Shown here: piece by piece, positions 1 to 5,441 of the stretch | Layout of the letters: each line of letters starts with the position of its first letter | Numbering within the stretch: position 1 is the stretch's first letter | Source of the DNA: Bacillota bacterium | Lineage (GTDB): Bacteria; Bacillota_A; Clostridia; Lachnospirales; Lachnospiraceae | Length of the DNA: 9,817 bases | Direction: 5' to 3' | Assembly (NCBI GenBank): GCA_023443925.1 | Contig: JAEZSL010000384.1 | Location: 1 to 9,817 of the forward strand | The notes under the pieces: generated by a model | What the model saw: only the letters and a program-made list of their open reading frames with translations | The model's database searches: none | What the model was told of the DNA's origin: nothing | Made by a program: the position numbers and the translations under genes

Positions 1-4
1 CAAA

Positions 5-26
5 TCCTCCTTGTTCATTAGGAGGA
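5..26 (-). promoter_or_regulatory. Ribosome-binding site of a divergent gene starting off the left edge, within a small hairpin
   Basis: Read on the minus strand, the left edge contains AAGGAGG a few bases before the end of the window, so a leftward gene probably starts just outside it. The same AGGAGGA (complement of 5-11) can pair with TCCTCCT (complement of 20-26) upstream in that leader, making a 7-bp stem with an 8-base loop that would cover the ribosome site. The gene itself is not visible. A MerR-type regulator is a reasonable guess from the divergent MerR-type promoter at 146-176, but this is inference only. Confidence 0.5.
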
Positions 27-80
27 ATCCACTAACCACCTTTACCATAGCATATTTTGTGCAAGACTAAAATCATCAAA

Positions 81-110
81 CACGAATTTACCCTTGCAAT
101 CACGAATTTA
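81..110. repeat. Two 10-bp direct repeats, 20 bp apart
   Basis: CACGAATTTA occurs at 81-90 and again at 101-110, a start-to-start distance of 20 bp, about two helical turns, so both copies face the same side of the DNA. They lie between the left-edge divergent gene and the MerR-type promoter. This is the usual arrangement of tandem regulator half-sites, but no protein can be named. Confidence 0.45.
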
Positions 111-145
111 ACTATTCATTTTACAAAGAATAATCGTAAAAACTA

Positions 146-176
146 TTGACCTAAAGTTAGGTTCAGGTTGTAAGAT
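146..176 (+). promoter_or_regulatory. MerR-type promoter with 19-bp spacer and operator dyad
   Basis: A consensus-like -35 TTGACC (146-151) and a -10 TAAGAT (171-176) are separated by 19 bp, two more than the sigma-A optimum. The spacer is occupied by a dyad at 149-168 with outer arms ACCTAAA and TTCAGGT; an inner perfect dyad ACCTAA-AG-TTAGGT (149-162) overlaps it. A long spacer filled by a dyad starting at the -35 is the hallmark of promoters activated by MerR-family proteins, which untwist the spacer when they bind an inducer. It points rightward to the MFS/alcohol dehydrogenase unit, with a start near 183 and a leader of about 240 bases. The regulator and its inducer are not in the window. 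Confidence 0.78.
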
Positions 177-423
177 AGTATCATAATACCCTATTAGAAA
201 AAATCTTTCAAGTATATTAAGTGATTTATATTGCATGAAATATTTCATAGACCTAAAAAAAGTTTATGATTATGTAAGCTTTTAATGTGGAGACAATAAA
301 TAATATCTGGCTGGGGTATAATCAACTGCTATATTTATGTTGAAGATTACAATCAAAGGAGGAGAAGCCAGGCTTATTGCACACGTTACCATACAAGATT
401 AACTATTTTCTTAGGAGAACGAT
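177..423 (+). other. Long untranslated leader of the MFS/alcohol dehydrogenase unit
   Basis: No open reading frame with a proper start is supported here. It contains a perfect 14-bp palindrome ATGAAATATTTCAT (235-248), a short dyad AAGCC-A-GGCTT (365-375), and a strong ribosome-site-like AAAGGAGG (355-362) with no ATG, GTG or TTG at usable distance. The true ribosome site of the exporter is AGGAGA at 413-418, five bases before the ATG. A TATAAT at 317-322 lacks a matching -35. No known riboswitch could be recognised. Confidence 0.5.
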
Positions 424-1575
424 ATGAAGAAAACAAGTCTTACTTTAATGGTTTTTACTTTGATGAGCTTTGTCCTATCAATGACAGCTTCTGTATTTAA
501 TGGCATTTTAGATAAAGTTGCCATATCACTGAATATTTCTGTAGCTAATTCTGGTTTATTAAATACCATGTATGCATATGGTGCCGCATTTGGTGTTCCT
601 ATTACCTTGATCCTATTCCGAAAAATCGAACGTATCAAGATGCTGAAAATCATGTTATTTATAACGATTCTGATGACATTTGCACTTGTCTACACACAAA
701 ACTTTGGCCAATTACTCATCATTCGACTCGTCACGGGGATTTCGTCCAATAGTTATGGAGTATTGGCTGTTTCTACGGTCGTATCGCTTTCTGCAAAAGA
801 AAGGCAAGGCCGTTCTATGGCTTTTTATATCATGGGAAGCTCCTTAGCACTTGTCATTGGTATACCGCTGACACGTGTTTTATCATCCATTTTTGAGTGG
901 CGTAGCATTTTCTGGATATTAAATATAATTATGCTTTTGTCTCTTATCTACTTTAAAATGTATCTGCCGGAAGGTGATCATGCTTCCACAAAACTGGATC
1001 TAAAAACGGAATTAAAATTTTTTAAGGATGGTAAAACCTTATTGGTCATTACATATACTTTAATGATGTTTGTGGGGTATGGCGCGTTTTATACCTATAT
1101 AACGCCTTATTTACTGCTTCTTTTTCCATCCCTTGAAACGATGATGAGTCTTATTCTGGTTCTCTTAGGAATTGCAAGTTTTACAGGTAATCTAATTGGC
1201 GGTCATGTATCGGATCACTTAGGCTACGCTAAATCATTATTACTAGGGGCCGCACTTCAAATAACATTGATGGTATTGATTCTTGTATTTCAACCAGCTA
1301 AGTGGTTTAGCGTGTCCTTTGCCATACTTTGGCTAATGAGTGCCTGGTTCACAGGTTTACAGCTCAATACCGGAATCGCTCAAGTAACACAGAATAAATC
1401 TAGTTTCTTGATCAGTATTAATAGTTCATCGATTCAACTGGGTGGTGCCATTGGTTCCAGTTTGGCTGCCATCGTCATTTCACTAAACGGGATTCAAAAC
1501 ATTATCTATATAACGCTGTTAACAAGTTTAGGAATCATGATAATACAATTTATTTCGGTTAAAAAATATTCATGA
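424..1575 (+). CDS. MFS transporter, DHA1-type drug/metabolite exporter
   Basis: A membrane protein of 383 residues with about twelve hydrophobic segments, the usual size of the DHA1 (AraJ/NepI/PbuE-like) branch of the major facilitator superfamily, which exports small molecules by proton antiport. Family signatures are visible: a motif-C-like stretch in the fifth segment, with GIPLTRVLSSIFEWRSIFW around residues 146-164, and a motif-A-like loop GGHVSDHLGYAKS (259-271) between the first helices of the second half. The first-half motif A is degenerate (FRKIERIKM, 65-73). The start is supported by AGGAGA five bases upstream. It is followed after 28 bases by the alcohol dehydrogenase gene, with no terminator between, so the two are likely cotranscribed from the MerR-type promoter. 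The context suggests export of a toxic aldehyde, alcohol or drug, but the substrate cannot be read from the sequence. Confidence 0.88.
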   Translation: MKKTSLTLMVFTLMSFVLSMTASVFNGILDKVAISLNISVANSGLLNTMYAYGAAFGVPITLILFRKIERIKMLKIMLFITILMTFALVYTQNFGQLLIIRLVTGISSNSYGVLAVSTVVSLSAKERQGRSMAFYIMGSSLALVIGIPLTRVLSSIFEWRSIFWILNIIMLLSLIYFKMYLPEGDHASTKLDLKTELKFFKDGKTLLVITYTLMMFVGYGAFYTYITPYLLLLFPSLETMMSLILVLLGIASFTGNLIGGHVSDHLGYAKSLLLGAALQITLMVLILVFQPAKWFSVSFAILWLMSAWFTGLQLNTGIAQVTQNKSSFLISINSSSIQLGGAIGSSLAAIVISLNGIQNIIYITLLTSLGIMIIQFISVKKYS

Positions 1576-1603
1576 GTCCCATTTTAATATAAGGAGGATA
1601 AAA

Positions 1604-2773
1604 ATGTTAGGAAATTTCAGTTATTCAAACCCTACAAAATTGTATTTTGGAAAGGACTCTTTAAACTACTTAAATGAGGAACTGCCAAACTACGGGAAAA
1701 ATGTACTGCTTGTCTATGGAGGAGGCTCTATTAAAAAAATTGGGCTCTATGACGAGATTATGAAAATTCTCCGGGACAATGGTAAAGAAATTTATGAGGA
1801 TCCAGGAGTTATGCCTAATCCTACGGTTGAAAAGCTGTATGAGGGCTGTGCGAGAGCAAAAGACAATAATGTGGATTTCATTCTGGCGGTAGGCGGGGGC
1901 TCGGTATGCGATTATGCAAAAGCCGTATCCGTTTCTGCTTATTGTGAAGAAGATCCATGGGATAAATACTACCTTAGAATGGAGGACGTTGATAACAAAA
2001 TCCTTCCGGTTGGCTGTGTTTTGACAATGGTTGGCACCGGTTCTGAAATGAACGGGGGTTCAGTTATCACCAACCATACTACAAAGCTGAAAATTGGTCA
2101 TGTGTTTGGCGAGAATGTTTTCCCGAAATTCTCAATATTAAATCCTGTAATTACTTACACTATTTCACACTATCAAATGGTAGCCGGAATCTTTGATATC
2201 GTGTCACATATCCTGGAACAGTACTTTTCCGGAGAAGATGATAATACTTCGGACTATATTATGGAAGGATTACTAAAGTCCTTGATCCATAGTTCTCAAA
2301 TTGCTGTTAAGAACCCTACAGACTACGAAGCAAGGAGTAATATTATGTGGACAGCAGCCTGGGCACTTAATACTCTTGTTGCAAAAGGTAAATCCACAGA
2401 CTGGATGGTTCACATGATAGGGCAGTCCATTGGTGCTTATACGGATGCCACACACGGTATGACACTATCCGCAATTTCCATAGCTTACTATCGGTTCATC
2501 CTGCCTTATGGGTTACAAAAATTCAAGCGATATGCCATCAATGTATGGAATATAAACCCAGAAGAAAAATCAGACGAACAGATCGCAAAAGAGGGGCTTA
2601 ACCAAATGGAAACATATATGAAAGAGCTGGGTCTTGTGATGAGTATCAAGAATTTGGGTGTAACCGAGGATATGCTTGATGGTATCGCAAAGGGTTCTTT
2701 CATCCTGGAAGGCGGATATAAGGTTTTAACCTATGATCAAATCGTTCTTATTTTGAAGAATAGCATGTTATAA
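1604..2773 (+). CDS. Iron-containing alcohol dehydrogenase / aldehyde reductase (BdhA/YugJ/YqhD-like)
   Basis: A cytoplasmic group III (iron) alcohol dehydrogenase of 389 residues, normal family length, expected to reduce aldehydes to alcohols or the reverse with NAD(P)H. The N-terminal nucleotide domain has YGGGSIKK (38-45) and GGGSVCDYAKA (97-107). YGGGSxKK resembles YqhD, which uses NADPH, and lacks the acidic residue that favours NAD in FucO. The four metal ligands are intact with family spacing: D198, H202, H270 and H284. The substrate/structural motif TGSEMNGGSVITN (145-157) matches the butanol dehydrogenase branch. Oddly, the histidine normally four residues after the third ligand is Q274, and the usual HGAGLA after the last ligand reads HGMTLS, so this is a divergent subfamily member. 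AAGGAGG six bases before ATG sets the start. Likely cotranscribed with the upstream exporter; physiological substrate unknown. Confidence 0.93.
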   Translation: MLGNFSYSNPTKLYFGKDSLNYLNEELPNYGKNVLLVYGGGSIKKIGLYDEIMKILRDNGKEIYEDPGVMPNPTVEKLYEGCARAKDNNVDFILAVGGGSVCDYAKAVSVSAYCEEDPWDKYYLRMEDVDNKILPVGCVLTMVGTGSEMNGGSVITNHTTKLKIGHVFGENVFPKFSILNPVITYTISHYQMVAGIFDIVSHILEQYFSGEDDNTSDYIMEGLLKSLIHSSQIAVKNPTDYEARSNIMWTAAWALNTLVAKGKSTDWMVHMIGQSIGAYTDATHGMTLSAISIAYYRFILPYGLQKFKRYAINVWNINPEEKSDEQIAKEGLNQMETYMKELGLVMSIKNLGVTEDMLDGIAKGSFILEGGYKVLTYDQIVLILKNSML

Positions 2774-3055
2774 ATAAAGTTCTTTTTTGTGAATGTAAAA
2801 AAATGGGTAAAAGATCTGTATAGCCAGAGTGTATAAATAAGTAGAAAACCTAAAGGTATCAGGAGAAATTTTGATACCTTTAATCTTTATATTTAAGTTG
2901 ATCCTCTGTAAAATATGTCTCTGATAAAAGTAAAAGTATGTATTAACATAAAAGAGACAGCCTTATGGTCTAAAAGTCGCGGACATCTCAAAAAGCACCA
3001 GCCGTATCGTAAAAAATAGTTTATAGGGAGTCAGCAGTAAGTACACATATTTTAC
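2774..3055. other. Gene-free spacer with terminator, between the dehydrogenase and the CMD-family gene
   Basis: This stretch holds the hairpin at 2851-2882 and an inverted repeat TGTCTCT (2916-2922) / AGAGACA (2953-2959) with a 30-base gap. A 34-codon frame (2915-3019) with a basic C-terminus has no ribosome site and is not called as a gene. The spacer may include a decayed gene or element end, but nothing is recognisable. Confidence 0.5.
2851..2882 (+). terminator. Probable terminator after the exporter/dehydrogenase unit
   Basis: TAAAGGTATCA (2851-2861) pairs perfectly with TGATACCTTTA (2872-2882), an 11-bp stem with a 10-base loop, 77 bases after the dehydrogenase stop. The following sequence is T-rich (ATCTTTATATTT) but not a clean T-run, so termination may be incomplete. 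Confidence 0.55.
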
Positions 3056-3084
3056 TTGACACAGAGTTTTGAAAATATTATAAT
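3056..3084 (+). promoter_or_regulatory. Consensus sigma-A promoter of the CMD-family gene
   Basis: TTGACA (3056-3061) and TATAAT (3079-3084) are both perfect matches to the consensus, with the optimal 17-bp spacer. Transcription should start near 3091 and leave a leader of about 88 bases before the ATG at 3179. A promoter this strong for a single small gene is normally held down by a repressor, which fits the dyad just downstream. Confidence 0.85.
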
Positions 3085-3095
3085 GAGTACAAGGT

Positions 3096-3115
3096 CAGTG
3101 AGTTAAAACTCATTG
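3096..3115. promoter_or_regulatory. Dyad symmetry at the transcription start: likely repressor operator
   Basis: CAGTGAGTT (3096-3104) and AACTCATTG (3107-3115) form a 20-bp dyad with one mismatched pair and a two-base centre. It begins about five bases after the predicted transcription start, a typical roadblock or occlusion site. The size and symmetry suit a TetR- or MarR-type dimer. No such regulator gene is visible. The central gap is too short for a good RNA hairpin, which favours a DNA-level site. Confidence 0.55.
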
Positions 3116-3178
3116 AATGGTGAAATGAATTTGCATTAGAAGGCCATGTCCAATATTATGAAAAGAGGTAAATAGAAT

Positions 3179-3490
3179 ATGCAGAATAAAAAACCATTTG
3201 AGGTATTTAAAAGTGAAGCTCCACAGGTAGCTGCCGCCTTTGACAGCTTGATAGGTGCTATTTCTTCACAAGATGGGCTAGATGCAAAAACGCAGCAGCT
3301 CATCTATATCGGCATCAAAGCTTCACAGGGTGATCGAGGTGCAGTAGCAGCCCATGTCCCCATGGCAAAAGCCCAAGGTGCTACACGAGATGAAATACGT
3401 GATGCTATATTGCTTACGCTTACTACATCCGGTGTGCAGGGCATTGCCACTTGCCTTGTTCCGGCACTTGAAGCATATGAAAGCTGCTAA
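3179..3490 (+). CDS. Carboxymuconolactone decarboxylase (CMD)-family protein, CXXC-less
   Basis: A small, probably cytoplasmic, all-helical protein of 103 residues with the AhpD/CMD fold. The core runs from LDAKTQQLIYIGIKAS (34-49) through H59 to GATRDEIRDAILLT (67-80), ending with the typical helical tail. In AhpD-type members two cysteines stand seven and four residues before the conserved histidine and act as a peroxidase disulfide; here those positions are D52 and A55 (GDRGAVAAH), so the redox pair is absent and thiol peroxidase activity by that mechanism is unlikely. The only cysteines are C92 and C103. A CXXC-less subgroup is common in clostridia and its function is unclear. The start has GAGGT about nine bases upstream. 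It is monocistronic, with its own strong promoter, an operator-like dyad and a terminator. Confidence 0.88.
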   Translation: MQNKKPFEVFKSEAPQVAAAFDSLIGAISSQDGLDAKTQQLIYIGIKASQGDRGAVAAHVPMAKAQGATRDEIRDAILLTLTTSGVQGIATCLVPALEAYESC

Positions 3491-3582
3491 AAGAAGAAAT
3501 TAGAAGCCATCACGATATATTTATTTTCAGAAAAAGGATTATTAGTAACGAAGCTCGAGAACAAGGTTAGTATTTATTTAAT

Positions 3583-3644
3583 AAGAGCCTGTTATGAAAT
3601 TGCGTCCTCTAATACGGGAGCAGTTTCATAACAGGCTCTTTTTT
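3583..3644 (+). terminator. Long hairpin terminator between convergent genes
   Basis: A perfect 17-bp stem, AAGAGCCTGTTATGAAA (3583-3599) with its complement at 3624-3640, continues inward with further imperfect pairing (TGC/GCA, TCC/GGG) and is followed by a T-run at 3639-3644. It clearly terminates rightward transcription from the CMD gene, 92 bases after its stop. It also lies 30 bases beyond the leftward permease stop. Read leftward, the sequence after the stem is AT-rich but without a clean T-run, so leftward termination is likely weaker. Confidence 0.88.
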
Positions 3645-3674
3645 GCTGCTGATTCATGAAGCAGATGAACAAAA

Positions 3675-4502
3675 TCAGCCTTTCACAGCTCCTTCTGCAA
3701 TCCCTTTTAGAATCTGTTTTTGAAAAATGGCATAAAAGAAAATAACCGGTATCGCTGCTAAAATAAGAGCACTTAAGATGGCGGTCCAATCGCTGCTGTA
3801 TTGTCCGAATAAGGTATTGGTGGACAGCAGGAGGCTGTACTTTTTATTATCCGAGATGTTGATTAAAGGCAAAAGGAAATCATTCCAGATCCACAATACA
3901 TTGGTGATACATATTGTAGCCGTTATGGGCTTTAACATGGGAAATACTATGTGGCTGAAGGTTTTTATATTGTTACAGCCGTCAATGGCGGCTGCTTCCT
4001 CCAGGTCTATGGGTATCCCCTTTACAAAGCCGTGATAAAGAAAGATTGCCATACTGACCCCCAATCCGGAATAAACAAAGGAAAGTCCGATTAAAGAATT
4101 CTTAATATGGAAGGCCAGTACCACCCGGTATAAAGGTATCATAATAGAACTAAAGGGTATCAGCATAGAAAAAACAAACAAACTGAAAATAGCAGCAGAT
4201 AGTTTTGTTTTGGTACGGCACAGTTTCCAGCCGGCTAGGGCTGAAAACAGAATAATCAAGAACACACTAAGAAAAGATAAAAAGACGGTATTGCCAAAGC
4301 TCCGTATATAATGCATCTTTTCAATGGTGCGGAGGTAATTCTCTAAGTTAATGGTCTTTGGGAGGGATACCACATTAGTCAGCAGCTCTCCATTGGTCTT
4401 AAAGGAATTCATAAATGCCATAATTAGCGGAAACAGCCAGAAAATAGCTGCTAAGGCTAACAGAAGATATATTATAAAATTAAAGAATTTTTTTCTTAAC
4501 AT
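3675..4502 (-). CDS. ABC sugar transporter permease, MalG-type (CUT1)
   Basis: The second inner-membrane permease of a carbohydrate ABC importer, 275 residues with six hydrophobic segments, normal for MalG/LacG/UgpE-type subunits. The first segment is near residues 10-30 and is followed by the typical periplasm-side stretch with NSFKT (32-36). The EAA loop that docks the ATPase is well preserved: DLEEAAAIDGCNN (166-178) to HIVFPMLKP (184-192). The C-terminus ends KGIAEGAVKG, the usual MalG-type ending (QKQ...GLxxGAVKG). The gene starts one base after the stop of the MalF-type gene (TAATATG), with only a weak AGGAA ribosome site, so translation is probably coupled. It would form a heterodimer with that subunit; it is the last gene of the operon. 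Confidence 0.93.
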   Translation of the reverse strand: MLRKKFFNFIIYLLLALAAIFWLFPLIMAFMNSFKTNGELLTNVVSLPKTINLENYLRTIEKMHYIRSFGNTVFLSFLSVFLIILFSALAGWKLCRTKTKLSAAIFSLFVFSMLIPFSSIMIPLYRVVLAFHIKNSLIGLSFVYSGLGVSMAIFLYHGFVKGIPIDLEEAAAIDGCNNIKTFSHIVFPMLKPITATICITNVLWIWNDFLLPLINISDNKKYSLLLSTNTLFGQYSSDWTAILSALILAAIPVIFFYAIFQKQILKGIAEGAVKG

Positions 4503-4503
4503 A

Positions 4504-5382
4504 TTAGAGTTCCTGTTCCTTTCCCTTCATAACCCTTAACTGGATAATGGTAATCAGAAGTATAATGAAAAAGAGTACCGTAGATTTTGCCGTTGCATAG
4601 CCATAACGTATATTTCCTGAAAAAGCTTCCTCATAGATGTTAATGGCAACCGACTGTGTCATCCTTCCCGGCCCGCCTCCTGTCAGGGAATATATGACAT
4701 CAAAGACCTGAAAGGCTGTGTTTAAAGTCCAGAAAATACAGATAGTCAGGGCAGGCTGAATCATGGGAAAGGTTATCTTCCAAAACTTATGCCAGGCATT
4801 GGCACCGTCCAGACTGGCAGACTCTTTTAAGTATTCCGGAACTCCCTGCAGGGCTGCCATATATATAATCATAAGATAACCGGCGGCTCCCCATATGGAG
4901 ACAATGATAATCGCAATAAATGCATATTTGGGGTCCCCAATCCAGGATTTATCCAGAAATGTGATGCCCCAATTATCTGCCAGATAGTACAGCACCTTTG
5001 TAAAGATAAAGGACCACATATAACCGCCGATAATCATACTGATCATATTTGGCATATAAAAGAGAGTTCGAAAGATTCCCTTTGCCTTTCCTCTGCTCTC
5101 AATTGCAACAGCAAGTAAAAGGGCAGTAACATTAGCGCCAATCAGCATTACTGCCACATACTTTGTCGTAAAGAAAAGAGCTTTCCAGTAATCCGTATCC
5201 CTTAAGACCTCTTTAAGATTGTTTATTCCCACAAAATGGTAGGTCTTATACAAGCCGTTCCAATCCGTTAAAGCGTAAAACATGCCTGCTATGGCGGGAT
5301 AAAGCTTAAAAATAATATATACAATTAAAGCCGGTGCCACAAAGAGCATTAATGTCAGGTTTTCATGTTTTTTACGATGCAT
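4504..5382 (-). CDS. ABC sugar transporter permease, MalF-type (CUT1)
   Basis: First permease of the sugar importer, 292 residues with six membrane segments, matching LacF/MsmF/UgpA-type proteins. The N-terminal helix (about 11-30) leads into the family stretch ALTDWNG (37-43), followed by VGINNLKEVL (51-60). The EAA loop spans about 184-206, with YLKESASLDGAN (184-195) and FPMIQP (205-210). The C-terminal part has SLTGGGPGRMTQSVAINIY (232-250), a hallmark of this subfamily. AGGGAG lies just upstream of the ATG. A hairpin with a T-run separates it from the upstream binding-protein gene, so permease transcripts are probably read-through products. No ATPase is encoded nearby; a shared MsmX/UgpC-like ATPase is the usual partner. 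The sugar cannot be deduced. Confidence 0.94.
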   Translation of the reverse strand: MHRKKHENLTLMLFVAPALIVYIIFKLYPAIAGMFYALTDWNGLYKTYHFVGINNLKEVLRDTDYWKALFFTTKYVAVMLIGANVTALLLAVAIESRGKAKGIFRTLFYMPNMISMIIGGYMWSFIFTKVLYYLADNWGITFLDKSWIGDPKYAFIAIIIVSIWGAAGYLMIIYMAALQGVPEYLKESASLDGANAWHKFWKITFPMIQPALTICIFWTLNTAFQVFDVIYSLTGGGPGRMTQSVAINIYEEAFSGNIRYGYATAKSTVLFFIILLITIIQLRVMKGKEQEL

Positions 5383-5403
5383 TTTGTCTCTCCCTATTCT
5401 GAT

Positions 5404-5429
5404 AAAAAATAGGGCTGCCGCAACAGCCC
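5404..5429 (-). terminator. Internal attenuating terminator between binding-protein and permease genes
   Basis: On the minus strand GGGCTG (complement of 5424-5429) pairs with CAGCCC (complement of 5412-5417) across a six-base loop, followed by TA and then six T residues (5404-5409). The hairpin begins 13 bases after the binding-protein stop. It has the form of a compact intrinsic terminator inside the operon. Such partial terminators, which can also protect the upstream mRNA from 3' decay, commonly make the binding protein more abundant than the permeases. Confidence 0.75.
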
Positions 5430-5441
5430 CCCGTACCTTAT

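Noticed and set aside
49..79. Possible leftward promoter TTGATG / TATGCT for the off-window gene
   Set aside because: The spacing is 19 bp with no dyad and both hexamers are imperfect; too weak to call.
317..322. Perfect TATAAT in the leader, considered as a second promoter for the exporter
   Set aside because: No -35-like hexamer at 16-18 bp and no extended TGN element.
411..653. Minus-strand frame of 80 codons opposite the start of the exporter gene
   Set aside because: It is a shadow frame of a well-supported membrane protein gene with no ribosome site or recognisable domain.
2916..2959. Inverted repeat TGTCTCT / AGAGACA, considered as a terminator or element end
   Set aside because: Only 7 bp with a 30-base gap and no T-run; no transposase trace or target duplication could be identified.
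2915..3019. 34-codon frame starting MSLIKVKV and ending with a Lys/Arg/His-rich tail
   Set aside because: There is no ribosome site before its ATG, it lies just after a terminator with no promoter of its own, and it matches nothing I recognise. It could be a gene remnant but cannot be supported.
3125..3178. Tiny leader frames (4 and 9 codons) before the CMD gene
   Set aside because: No ribosome site at proper distance and no regulatory codon pattern.
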